The notes beneath the pieces were generated by a model that saw only the letters and a list, made by a program, of their open reading frames with translations, was not told where the DNA came from and did no database searches. 64,000 nt of DNA from positions 40,579-104,578 of the forward strand of contig BAAFSQ010000003.1 in assembly GCA_054661495.1 (NCBI GenBank). Reading direction: 5' to 3'. A program made the position numbers and the translations under genes. Of the stretch, positions 30,901 through 40,964 are shown one piece after another (within the stretch, counting starts at the first letter, position 1; each line of letters opens with the position of its first letter). This stretch comes from Zygophlyctis sp. KS116 (lineage: Eukaryota; Chytridiomycota).

Positions 30901-32291
30901 GTGAATTGGCTGGGTATTTCTTTGAAAGTACTATTAGTCCACTATGGAAAGAATTTTTGAGTAAGAATCAGTCTAGTTCTCCTTCTGAAATCAAAGATTC
31001 ATTTCCATTCTTGGAATTTTTTTCAGATCGTAGCAGTCCTCTTTTCAACGAGGAAATGTCTTTTTCTGATGCTTTACATGTTGCAAAAGGCTGCTATGAA
31101 TATATAAGATCTATTTTTATAGATCTCTCCGAGTTAAGACCTTTTGAAATTTTAAGAGCTGGAGAAGATCGGGCGGATTACTTAATCATGAAGGGTGTAA
31201 GAGTGGTAGCATTAACCAGCGCGTACGCCTCCCTTCATCGTGAAAAACTCCTCCGTCTTGGATTCAGGTTTGAAAGTCTAATCATTCTTGACGCTGGACA
31301 GCTTTTAGACTCTGAAGTATTCTTTACTTTTCTTTTGCAGGGATTACACGAGGAAACTGGTTTGTCTCGGCTGGAAAGGCTAATTATGGTTGGCGATGAT
31401 TCACGTTTACCTCCAAAAGTTTCCAGTACAGCTCTTTCAAGGAAATGCAATCTGAATCAAAGTTTATTTTCCAGGCTCACCCGTTTAGGCTTTCCAGTGA
31501 TTGAACTAGAGGAACAGTCTGAATACCGCCCCACAATTGCAAATATATTCAGATCTTGCTATAAGGAGTTGGTTGACTCACCTTTAATATCAGAAATAGA
31601 AAATTTCAAGTACGCTAATCCTGGTTTTTGCTTTGAAACGCAATTTATAAATGTTGATGATTATATGGGAAGAGGTGAAACGGAGCCAAGAAAGCAATTT
31701 ATTCAAAATTTAGGAGAAGCAGAGTACGCAGTTGCTATTTATATGTATATGAGATTAGTCGGTTATCCTAATAATTTAATTTCTTTACTCACATCTACGC
31801 ATGGTCAAAAAGAGCTAATTAAGGACATTATCAAACAAAGATGTGGATGGAATAATTTTTTTGGAATGCCATCTGTTGTAGCAACTTTTGATGAATATTC
31901 AGACCAGAAGAATGCTTATGTTATTTTGTCTTTGGTTAGGACAACAAATCTAGGAAATCTTGCTGATGGCCGGCGACTTTTATCTGCATTTTCTAGGGCA
32001 ACGACCGGATTATATATACTTGGACGGAAGAGCATTTTTGAAGATTCTGATGTTTTCCAAAATTCATTCAAGAGCCTCTGGACATACCCTCATAATCATT
32101 TATGGATTAATACCGAAGAAGTTTTTGAAGATAAGTCTAGAAGTGTAGATAATCATCACCTAAAGTTTGTTTCAAAGTCTTCAGAATGGCAAGTTTCAAA
32201 GAAAGAGCAGGATGAGGTCAGAGGGATTGGTAGTGTTGAAGAAATGGGTGATTTGGTGCATGCTTTGTCCGAGAAGAAATTAAAGGATTAA
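27974..32291 (+). CDS. AQR: Spliceosomal Aquarius (AQR/IBP160) with degenerate helicase motifs
   Basis: Four exons (introns 28229-28253, 30243-30268, 30507-30531) give about 1413 aa (human 1485). The N-terminal armadillo-like part matches with QIPSRRFFNLILKDSLFF, FEIDESTGLGFSKQEVIHLH, YDKIKQLQ and RKDILDAAQRL. The stalk and beta-barrel include GNTMIGHIAPSYVRA, GLKHVRGCKIVGW, FLGHEDPSSSSYRNIPDLN and DIDHIKESFPN. The RecA-like part keeps overall similarity (IDERHILRLGHL, CELAGYFFES, QNLGEAEYAVAIYMYMRL), but catalytic motifs are lost. Motif I, where GPPGTGKT is expected, reads TPAGTNGI (about residues 844-851). Motif II is LDAGQ, motif III GDDSRLPP, and motif VI SRAT. AQR is a splicing-complex protein that links intron binding to snoRNP and EJC assembly. 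The ORF is long and intact, so it is not a pseudogene. Confidence 0.92.
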
Positions 32292-32317
32292 AGCACTGCT
32301 TAAATTTGAAAATTTAA

Positions 32318-33787
32318 ATGTTTCGAATAATAATGATCTTGATATTGTGTATTAATGAGACTCATAGCAGAATTATTAGATCAAGGCCCAATCATGAGTT
32401 GGACTATCCAGTGCGTGAATTGGCAATTGTATACTACTCGCAATCTTCAACTTTAACATTGAAACAGAAATATCATAGATCGCCAATCATTAAAATGAAG
32501 ATTAAATCAAAGGGATCATGCTTAAATGTTGATAATGTCTTCGGACTAGAATCCATCATTTGCCGTGATGATCGTATGCACATGAAGCTAAACAGGAAGC
32601 TTTCAATATCTCACTGGAATGTGTCAGATGGCATAACATTTCTTATCAATCCTCATTGGAACTGTTTGGGCAATCATCGGGCTGTATTTCTATACTCTAA
32701 ATCTTTCATTGCTTTATCAAATGAACTAGTATTCAAAGTTCAGACTGTTCACCCAACAGATGTTATTGATGAATATGAATTTTTAATCAGGCCTAATAAT
32801 GAATACACTCAGGAACTACTTGTTGGCGACGCTCAAGGCAATAATATGATGGCACCAAATGAATTAGAAAAAATGGATGATACACTGCCATTCGATTATG
32901 ATTTATCTGGGCAATCATGGGATGTTGTGCTAGGGAATACACATTCTTTGCAGCCTTCATCTGCTACAATTTATTGTATATCGTGTCATTTATCAGGGAC
33001 TAATGCTCTATATTCTAATCTGAAAGGATCAACTGCTATAGATAAGCTTGATGCGGTTTTCAAAACTGGTATTAGTTCTTCTTTAAATGCGGATTTAGAA
33101 TTGGTCCTGGAAATAACAAATCTTGCAATATCAAGTAAACTGGGGCTTATGTCATGGAAACAATCTATATTCAAGTTAAATTTCTTGCCAATTTCAATAC
33201 CTGGATTATTCGACATTGGTAATATGCTATATATAAAGTCATCATAGAAGCAGCAATATGGATTGATGCCTCATTGCATTTTGCACTCTTAGGAAAAGGG
33301 AATATTACCATTAATTTTTCATTTAATCAATCACAATCATTTACAGAAATGGAAGTAAAAAATGAAAATCCGCAAATATTTAATATCTCAAGTAGACCCA
33401 TCATTAAAATTGGACTTGAGAATCCAACAAACGATTTTTCGGTATTCATATAACAATTAATCGAAGGTTTATGGCGCATCTGTAATTTCTCCTTCCGTGG
33501 GTATTCGTGTCAGATTATTCGATAGACCATTTAACTCTTTCGTTGGACTTCGTTATGATGTTGGCGTATCATCTCAAATTGATATTTATTCTGCCCCATT
33601 TAAAAAGGATCATCTAAAAATTATATTTTCAGAATGTCCGAATGGTAGTTTTGGGTTTTCAAAAGACCGTTTTGTGAAAGTTGTTGGAAATGTTGGACCA
33701 TTTGAACATTGTATTTGGGCTCCTGAAATATATAATTTAGATAAAGGATGTATTCCCGCAGATCAGATTCAATACTCAAATTTGTAA
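32318..33787 (+). CDS. Secreted beta-rich protein, tandem paralogue A
   Basis: Three exons (introns 33219-33247, 33442-33466) encode 471 aa. A signal peptide is evident (MFRIIMILILCINETHS). The body includes KYHRSPIIKMKIKSKGSCLN, FRCxxC-like ISCHLSGT and a Pro-Ile-Gly turn (PISIPGLFDIG) before a beta-rich region. The order CxxC-SGT, then hydrophobic strands, then IPGLFDIG resembles fungal extracellular DUF7029/DUF7223-type proteins, but weakly. Residues about 46-162 are encoded by DNA identical to paralogue B, while the flanks are only distantly similar. Function is unknown; a surface or wall location is inferred. Confidence 0.75.
32452..32805 (+). repeat. Perfect 354-bp direct repeat, copy 1 (gene-conversion tract)
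   Basis: Every base of 32452-32805 equals 33986-34339 (offset 1534). The repeat is inside the coding sequences of both paralogues, in the same frame. Similarity falls off sharply on both sides, where the two genes differ at many positions. Confidence 0.97.
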
Positions 33788-33836
33788 AGCATCACAAGCA
33801 TATTTGTCAGCTGCTTCAATACGATCAATCATTAAA

Positions 33837-35230
33837 ATGGCAATCCACAATTGTTTTTATTTTTTATTCAATTTCTTAATTGTTTCCAGCCATTTCCTTA
33901 GTTCCTATCCAAAGCATGAATTCGGATCACCTTCCCAGCGACTCGTTGCTCTTTATCATTCAGGATTTCTGGCTGCACACCACAATTTAACATTGAAACA
34001 GAAATATCATAGATCGCCAATCATTAAAATGAAGATTAAATCAAAGGGATCATGCTTAAATGTTGATAATGTCTTCGGACTAGAATCCATCATTTGCCGT
34101 GATGATCGTATGCACATGAAGCTAAACAGGAAGCTTTCAATATCTCACTGGAATGTGTCAGATGGCATAACATTTCTTATCAATCCTCATTGGAACTGTT
34201 TGGGCAATCATCGGGCTGTATTTCTATACTCTAAATCTTTCATTGCTTTATCAAATGAACTAGTATTCAAAGTTCAGACTGTTCACCCAACAGATGTTAT
34301 TGATGAATATGAATTTTTAATCAGGCCTAATAATGAATATCATCGCAATCTATTGTTTTATGATCGTATCACTGAACACGACAATAATACTACTGATCAT
34401 CTAAAGCCGTTCAATTACTCATTCACTGGAACTTTATTTGATACAAGTGCACCTTTCACCAATGTCATCAAAAACTATTTTAGAATATCCTGTGAGAATT
34501 GTACTGTTGAAGGAACGACAGAGTTATCTGCACATATTCGTGGCCCGGGCTTACTGAATAAAGCCCATGCGGTAATTGAAACGGGTATCGGATCAGCCTT
34601 AAATTTAAAGTTGATATTGGTTTTAAAAAGTGTTGGTGTATTTCTCGATCCATTTAGTTGGAATCGTAATTTGTTCAAACTAAAACTATTTCCTTGGTCT
34701 GTTCCTGGGATATTTGAACCTGGTATATTTACAATTACTTAAGATTAGATGTTTCTTTCAAGATTGATTTATCAAGCAGTATCCGACCACTAGCAGAAGG
34801 GGTATCACGATTTGCTATATCTCTCAACCATGATTACTCAAGAGTAACTATGCACTCTGAAAATGGGATTTCTAATACTACCATGGATATGCAAGAACCA
34901 ATATTTTCTGCAAATTCAACTTCCAATTTCAAGGGTGTCAGTTTCATCGGTTCTATTAATTTTTCCCCGTCTATTACTGCATCAATATCCTTCTTTAGAA
35001 TGGCTGTTCCTCTGGCAGCCATTTCATATAATACAGGATTTTCAGCAGTTGTAGATAATTTATCTGGAAATCTATATAATCAATGTAAATCCAACTCTTT
35101 TAATCTAACTGCATTTGGAAATTTTAAAGGATCGATTGGTAATTTTAGTAGAAATATGTTGCGTCCGATCACTAAAAAGCTCAAGAGTGGATGCATCAAT
35201 CCAATTCCACAGCGAAACGTAGGGCGATAA
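33837..35230 (+). CDS. Secreted beta-rich protein, tandem paralogue B
   Basis: Two exons (intron 34723-34748) encode 455 aa from the ATG at 33837. A long hydrophobic N-terminus (MAIHNCFYFLFNFLIVSSHF) is a likely signal peptide. The identical 354-bp block follows, then ISCENCTVEGTTELSAHIRG, a SVPGIFEPG turn and a C-terminal domain ending CINPIPQRNVGR. It lacks paralogue A's second intron. Outside the identical block, similarity to A is low but clear (for example TGIGSALNLKLILVLK against TGISSSLNADLELVLE). The last codon lies 12 bases before PPIL4. Function is unknown. Confidence 0.75.
33986..34339 (+). repeat. Perfect 354-bp direct repeat, copy 2
   Basis: This is identical to 32452-32805 and codes about 118 residues of paralogue B, from LTLKQKYHRSP to RPNNEY. 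The left edge lies just after the divergent signal-peptide region. See copy 1. Confidence 0.97.
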
Positions 35231-35242
35231 AACTTTAAACAA

Positions 35243-36624
35243 ATGTCTGTTCTCTTGGAAACATCTCTAGGAGAGATCGTTATTGACTTGTATCTTGAGA
35301 AATGTCCAAAGGCCAGTCTCAACTTTTTAAAACTCTGCAAAGTAAAATATTATAATTTCTCTTTATTTCACAATGTGCAAAAAGGATTTATGGCACAAAC
35401 AGGCAAACCCGGAGCCGTCGATGCTTTTGAAACTGGGGAATCTGTTTGGGGGTAAATTGATGATTAATAATGATAGGCTGATCCATGGAGCCGATAAGCG
35501 ATATTTTGTTCCTGAATTTCATCCAAAGTTGAAACATAATCAAAAAGGGATAGTATCAATGGCTACAGTGACTTCTGAAAATGGAACCCACTTGGCTGGA
35601 TCTCAATTTTTTATTACTCTTTCAGATGGTCATTTGGAGTATTTAGATGGTAAAATGTCAGTTTTTGGAGTTGTTGCTGAAGGTTTAGACGTTTTGGATA
35701 AAATCAATGAAACTATTACTGATACTGAAGGGATTCCGTATAAAGACATTCGGATAAAACATACTATAATTTTAGAAGATCCTTTTGATGATCCGTCAGG
35801 CTTGATAGTCCCTGATCGATCACCAATTTTAACTGAAGAAATGTTGAGAAAAGGAAGGATAGGAGAAGATGATGGGGAAGAGGAAGAATTGGATCCTGAA
35901 GCCTTGGAAAAAAGGACACGAGAAAGAGAAGCTGAAGCTAGAGCACTTACTCTTGAAATGGTGGGAGATTTACCATTTGCTGAAGTCAAACCTCCAGAGA
36001 ATGTATTATTTGTATGCAAATTGAATCATGTTACACGCGATGATGACTTGGAACTGATATTTTCAAGATTTGGCAAAGTCTCTAGGTAATTTCAAGATTT
36101 AATTTTGTAGTTGTGAAATTATTAGAGATCCTAAAACTGGAGAGTCTTTACAATATGCATTTATTGAATTTGAAGATAAAGAAGCATGTGAAGAAGCATA
36201 TTTCAAGATGGATAATGTTTTAATAGACGACCGTAGAATCCATGTTGATTTCTCACAAAGTGTATCAAAACTTCACCAAGACTTTTTAAGAGGAAATAGA
36301 AATCCATTAGATGATTCTTTTGGAGGAAGTTCAAATCTAAAAAAGAAGACCCAATATAGAGACCAAGAGTATTCACGTTCAAAGTATGATTTAGTTTTTG
36401 AACATTCTGGTAATATTTCTGTAGAAAAGAAAAGAAAAGAGAGCCATGATTCAGTTGGACATGATAAAAGTAGAAATAGATCAAGAGAAAGATATAATCA
36501 AAGAGATGATTCTAGAGATCGCTCTAGAGAACGTACCAGACGTCGCTCAAGAGATCGTTCTAGAGATCGCTCAAGAGACCGCTCTAGAGGAGATCGTCAG
36601 AATCGTTATACATCACATCGATAA
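35243..36624 (+). CDS. PPIL4: Cyclophilin-RRM splicing factor PPIL4
   Basis: Three exons (introns 35452-35476, 36086-36110) give 443 aa. The cyclophilin domain starts [20 protein letters not shown] and has [13 protein letters not shown] and [20 protein letters not shown] linker with [17 protein letters not shown] matches PPIL4 closely. An RRM follows: [48 protein letters not shown] and [18 protein letters not shown]. The C-terminus is an RS-like domain of [16 protein letters not shown] repeats. PPIL4 is a nuclear protein of activated spliceosomes. The stop converges on DENR with 19 bp between. Confidence 0.95.
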
Positions 36625-36643
36625 AAACAATTATATTATCTTA

Positions 36644-37147
36644 TTATCTTTTGCCTTCTGTCAAATCAATTACAGACTTGTCAATATTTTTCCAAGTTTC
36701 CCTAATTAAATCAAAGATTTCAGATTGTAAATCCCCTTGCACTACAATTTCATCCAAACCTTGATTATTCTTTGAGACTGACGACCCAGTTGCAAATTTA
36801 TTAGCAAATAGTTTAGCAGCCTTTTTCAAATCAACTGAATAGTGTTCGAGTCCTAAAATACATGTAACACATTTTCTTTTATTCCTTTCTGATCTCTTGA
36901 TAATGACTTTTGCAACATCCTTCTTCTTTGCAATTTTCCCTGAAATTTTTAAATTCTCTACTGATAAGTCTCCCTTGAGTTTTTGATGTAAAGCAGAATG
37001 ATTTGATTTCAGCCATTCCATACAATCAGCCTCTGACGGACCAAACTCACAGTATTCTGATGGTAGTGTGCATATATTGCAGTAGACTATATCAGATATG
37101 ATTCTTGATGGTGGCACCTCTACTGGCGACAAGGACTCTGTTTGCAT
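36644..37147 (-). CDS. DENR: Density-regulated protein DENR/Tma22
   Basis: This single exon encodes 167 aa. The N-terminal zinc-binding-like region has VYCNICTLPSEYCEF and later a CMEWL helix. The C-terminal SUI1 domain shows VIIKRSERNKRKCVTCILGL, then FANKFATGSSV and the DEIVVQGDLQ turn. DENR pairs with MCT-1 to recycle 40S subunits and to promote reinitiation. Both conserved regions and the length are normal. It is divergent from the COPZ gene with about 100 bp between starts. Confidence 0.94.
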   Translation of the reverse strand: MQTESLSPVEVPPSRIISDIVYCNICTLPSEYCEFGPSEADCMEWLKSNHSALHQKLKGDLSVENLKISGKIAKKKDVAKVIIKRSERNKRKCVTCILGLEHYSVDLKKAAKLFANKFATGSSVSKNNQGLDEIVVQGDLQSEIFDLIRETWKNIDKSVIDLTEGKR

Positions 37148-37248
37148 TCTGTAAACCTTAGCCTACTAATTCTGTTCCTAGTGTTCAAAATTATAACAAA
37201 TCTTATAACCACACTAAACAAAATTATAGAGAAAACCCTACAGTAAAA

Positions 37249-37840
37249 ATGGCGGCGGCCTTCCAACAGACTGTAATTATTCTCTCTCTAAACACATAGT
37301 CTCTTAAAACTATCCGCGCTTGTATAATCTTTGACTCTGAAGGAAACAGAATTCTCTCTAAATATTATGGAAACAAAATTTCTGAAAGTTTTGAAAAGAA
37401 ATTATTCGAAAAAACTAAAAAAAATCCAAATAATGATATTATCATGTTGGATCGACAACTTGTATTGTATAAATCCTGTGGTGACGTTTTCATTTATTTT
37501 ATTGCAAATTCTCCTTTTGAAAATGAAATCATGTTGTTTGGAATTTTAAATTCCTTTTATGATGCATTAGTCATTCTATTAAAGAATCAAGTCGAAAAAA
37601 GAATTATTTTGGAAAATTTAGATTTAATTCTTTTAGCAATTGATGAAACAATTGATGATGGGTAAGTATTTTTCTAAAAATTTTAAATTTTATAGAATTG
37701 TGCTAGAATTAGACTCTTCTAATATTGCATCTCGTGTATCAAAGAGAAGCGATAGAGATAATGTTCCTTTATCTGAACAAACATTGTCTCAAGCACTAAG
37801 ATCAGCACAAGAAACAATTGCAAGATCTTTATTAAAATGA
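37249..37840 (+). CDS. COPZ1: Coatomer subunit zeta
   Basis: Three exons (introns 37273-37299 and 37662-37695) encode 176 aa. The first exon is 24 nt (MAAAFQQT). The longin-like core has IRACIIFDSEGNRILSKYYG, LVLYKSCGDVFIYFIANSP and ENLDLILLAIDETIDDG. The end is VPLSEQTLSQALRSAQETIA, the zeta-COP C-terminus. It is part of the F-subcomplex of COPI for retrograde Golgi traffic. The TGA stop (37838-37840) abuts the stop of mS41 on the other strand with no base between them. Confidence 0.94.
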
Positions 37841-38200
37841 TTAAGAATTCTTAATTTTACGTCTATTTGGTCTTATTTTTATAGGTGCATTTGGGAGATT
37901 CATTCCTCTTTTATACCATTCTCTACAAGACATCAAATATTTACGATCAGAGATTTTAAGGCCTAAACTAGACAATTTTGAAGATGAAAAAGTAAATAAA
38001 TCTGACCAATTTTGGAATTTTGAAGAATATTGATCCATGGATCGTCCAATAGATTTTAGAAATGTTGTTACATCTGCAACATCTTCTCTTGCAGGTGGAA
38101 CCCATGTTCTTTTTGCTGGGTTGGGAAGGGATAGATAATCTAGTCCTTTTCTCCAGGAATTGAGATTAGAAATTGTTATTTTAGATCGAGAAAATATCAT
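37841..38200 (-). CDS. Mitochondrial small-ribosomal protein mS41 (IGR domain, Fyv4)
   Basis: This single exon encodes 119 aa. The IGR motif is clear: SIGRSMDQYSSKFQNWSDLF, then LSSLGLKISDRKYLMSCREW and YKRG. The basic, Ser/Arg-rich N-terminus (MIFSRSKITISNLNSWRKG) suits a mitochondrial presequence. The IGR family (yeast Fyv4, mS41) is a fungal mitoribosome component. The TAA stop touches the COPZ stop. Confidence 0.88.
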   Translation of the reverse strand: MIFSRSKITISNLNSWRKGLDYLSLPNPAKRTWVPPAREDVADVTTFLKSIGRSMDQYSSKFQNWSDLFTFSSSKLSSLGLKISDRKYLMSCREWYKRGMNLPNAPIKIRPNRRKIKNS

Positions 38201-38330
38201 TAGGGCTTCAATTATGTAAGGGTTTCAGTATTAAAGTTTTTAAATTTACTCTAAATGCAGATGATGTCTTTTGAGAGAATTTTCTCAAATTATTAAAATG
38301 TTTACACCATTATAATAATCTTGTAGTAAA

Positions 38331-39567
38331 CTATACCTTCAACTTTTCTTGCATAAATGCGACTGTTGTAGCCTTTTTAATGGCTCTTCTGTCTCGCCTC
38401 TGAGCTTTAATCGCTTGTTTTCGTGCTTTTTTTTCCTCTGCACTTTCTTTTTTAGATCTAGCAATTCCTAAATTCTCTATTTTAATAAACTCTAAAAATA
38501 AAATTACCCTTTTCAGACTCTGATTCCTCTTCTGTCTCTATTATAGGTTTCATAATGGGTTTAAGTGATATTTTTGCTTTTGGCGCCTTTTTCAATATAG
38601 TAGGACGATTGTAAATATTGGAAAATGTACTTAAAATACTTTCACAATCCCATTCTTCTCTAATCTGCTCTTTAATGGATTCTACAGAAATTTCTGAACT
38701 AGAATCTTCATCTCTTAATTGTAAATTTTGCAAGTTATCTCTTAAAGTATCTTGTAAAGTATCTCTCTTTGGTATAACCCTTTGTTTTCTTCCAATAGTT
38801 TCTGTACTAGTTAAAAATTCATCCAAAATATCATTGATTCTTTCAGAGTCTAAATCTTGTCCTAATTCATCTTCATCTTCTTCCTCATAAGTTTCCAAAA
38901 CTTTTTCAAATCTGTTATCTAAAAGAGTTAAATTTGCATTTCTAAACATTGCAGAGGATGACATTGAAAAGTTTGTTTTTTGATCTTGATAAACTTCAAA
39001 ATCTTCCAAAGAGTCTTGAGAGTCTTGTTCGCTGTCTATATCCTTTGAAATTTGATATTGCGACATTTCTTGATCATATTCAGTGTTTTGAGTTTTTTGA
39101 ATCTTTTTTAAATTCTTTGGGACTTGTTGAGAATTCAAAAAATCAAAATATTCTTCTCCATCCCCTTCAGATGTTAAATATTCTTCATCATCCAAGGCAT
39201 ACAATGTTTCATAAACTTCCGGGTCCATATTTGGATCAAACTCTGGTTCCTCTGGTAAAAATGACTGTTTAGCCTTTATAAATACTCCTGATGGATCTGA
39301 TCCCATTGGTTTTAAATGTTTCAAATAATTATAATCATCATCATAGTACACACCATATTTAACATTTTCATTTATGGACGCATTGATAGATTCTTTAAAG
39401 TTTTTAGTTGATTCATCAATAGACTCGACATTTTTCCTAGAATTTCCAGAATGAATTTCTTTTAAAACCATTTCTGAAGCGTCTTCATTTACAATTTTCT
39501 CCTTTTGAGGTCTGTATACCAACTGATAAGACAGAGAGTTTTTCTTGTCAATAAATCCTTTTCCCAT
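38331..39567 (-). CDS. LTV1: 40S biogenesis factor LTV1
   Basis: Two exons, joined by a 31-nt intron near 38478-38508, encode 401 aa. The start MGKGFIDKKNSLSYQLVYRP is the family N-terminus. It is followed by KYGVYYDDDYNYLKHLKPMG, an acidic middle, then SSSAMFRNANLTLLDNRFEK and EEWDCESILSTFSNIYNRP. The last exon is a basic coiled tail (KKARKQAIKAQRRDRR). LTV1 escorts pre-40S subunits and places uS3. About 130 bp downstream of its stop, up to mS41, hold no gene I can see. It is divergent from DDX47 with 66 bp between starts. Confidence 0.94.
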
Positions 39568-39633
39568 TATTTTTCAACTGATAAGGTACAGAAAATTTTT
39601 TTTGTAAAGGTCAACAAAATTTTCTGCACTTGA

Positions 39634-40911
39634 ATGTCGTTTAAAGATCTAGGACTCGTCCCAGAACTGGTTGATGCCTGTTTAAAGTTGGGATTTACAG
39701 AACCAACTGAAATTCAAAAAGAGGCTATCCCATTAGCATTAGAAAAAGATCTCATTGGTCTAGCTCAGACTGGTAGTGGTAAAACTGCTGCATTTGCTTT
39801 ACCCATTTTACAAAAACTATTTTTAAATCCACAACCATTTTTTGCTTGTGTCTTGGTTCCAACCAGAGAATTGGCTTTTCAAATATCTCAGCAGTTTGAA
39901 GCTTTGGGTTCTGGAATTGGTGCAAGGTCAACTGTAATTGTTGGGGGGATGGATATGATGTCTCAATCAATTGCATTATCAAAAAAGCCTCATGTGGTTA
40001 TTTGTACTCCAGGAAGGCTGTTGGATCATTTAGAAAATACTAAAGGATTTAATCTAAAGCAGTTAAAATATCTAGTATTGGATGAAGCAGATAGATTATT
40101 AGATATGGATTTTGGTCCGGAAATTGAAAAAATTCTAAAAGTGATTCCAAGAGAACGCTCAACATTACTATTTTCTGCTACAATGACATCAAAGGTAGAT
40201 AAACTACAAAGAGCCAGTTTAGTAGATCCAGTAAAAGTTTCTGTGGACACAAAGTATACTACAGTTTCAACTTTGCAACAATCTTATCTCTTTTTTCCTT
40301 TTAAACACAAGGAAGTTTACTTGGTGTATTTATTAAATGAATTAGCAGGTCAGACAACAATTGTTTTTACATTAACTTGTAATTCTGCTCAAAAGTTGGC
40401 GTTAATGTTGAGAAATTTGGGATTTTCTGCAATCTGTCTTCATGGTCAAATGTCTCAAACTAAAAGATTAGGGGCTTTAGGAAAGTTTAAAGCCGGTGGA
40501 AGGAATATTCTTATTGCTACCGATGTTGCAAGTCGTGGGTTAGATATTGCTGGAGTTGATGTTGTCATTAATTATGATGTTCCTGGTAGTTCAAAGGATT
40601 ATGTTCATCGTGTTGGTAGAACTGCAAGAGCTGGAAAGTCTGGCAAATCTGTTACATTTGTTACTCAATATGACGTTGAGTGGTATCAGAGAGTTGAACA
40701 TGCTATTCAAAAGAAATTAGATGAATATCCAATCGGTGATAAGTCTCAAGTTATGATATTGAAGGAAAGAGTCGATGATGCTGTCAGATTTGCTCATATG
40801 CAAATGAAGGAAGAAAACATGGGGAAAGGAAGGAAACATAGAAATGAGGACTCGGAAGATCGAAATTCTCGAAAGAAAGTTAACAAGGTTCACGGAAGGA
40901 AAAAGTATTAA
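39634..40911 (+). CDS. DDX47: DEAD-box RNA helicase DDX47/Rrp3
   Basis: This single exon encodes 425 aa. Motifs in order are the Q-motif [13 protein letters not shown], motif I AQTGSGKT, Ia PTRELAF, GG, TPGR, motif II DEAD, motif III SAT, then IV, V ([11 protein letters not shown]) and [42 protein letters not shown] and [15 protein letters not shown] are typical of the DDX47/Rrp3 subfamily, which acts in 18S rRNA processing. The C-terminus is basic. All motifs are intact, a useful contrast with the nearby AQR gene. Confidence 0.96.
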   Translation: MSFKDLGLVPELVDACLKLGFTEPTEIQKEAIPLALEKDLIGLAQTGSGKTAAFALPILQKLFLNPQPFFACVLVPTRELAFQISQQFEALGSGIGARSTVIVGGMDMMSQSIALSKKPHVVICTPGRLLDHLENTKGFNLKQLKYLVLDEADRLLDMDFGPEIEKILKVIPRERSTLLFSATMTSKVDKLQRASLVDPVKVSVDTKYTTVSTLQQSYLFFPFKHKEVYLVYLLNELAGQTTIVFTLTCNSAQKLALMLRNLGFSAICLHGQMSQTKRLGALGKFKAGGRNILIATDVASRGLDIAGVDVVINYDVPGSSKDYVHRVGRTARAGKSGKSVTFVTQYDVEWYQRVEHAIQKKLDEYPIGDKSQVMILKERVDDAVRFAHMQMKEENMGKGRKHRNEDSEDRNSRKKVNKVHGRKKY

Positions 40912-40964
40912 ACTATTTTGATAGAAATAAAAGCATTAATCTCCTTTTTTAAATCACCCAAGTT

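Noticed and set aside
27974-32291. Aquarius as a pseudogene
   Set aside because: The frame is open over about 1400 codons with three clean introns, and similarity is uniform outside catalytic motifs. Loss is confined to ATPase motifs.
36446-36709. Overlapping plus-strand frame rich in Ile/Glu at the end of PPIL4
   Set aside because: It is an alternate frame of the RS-repeat region of PPIL4.
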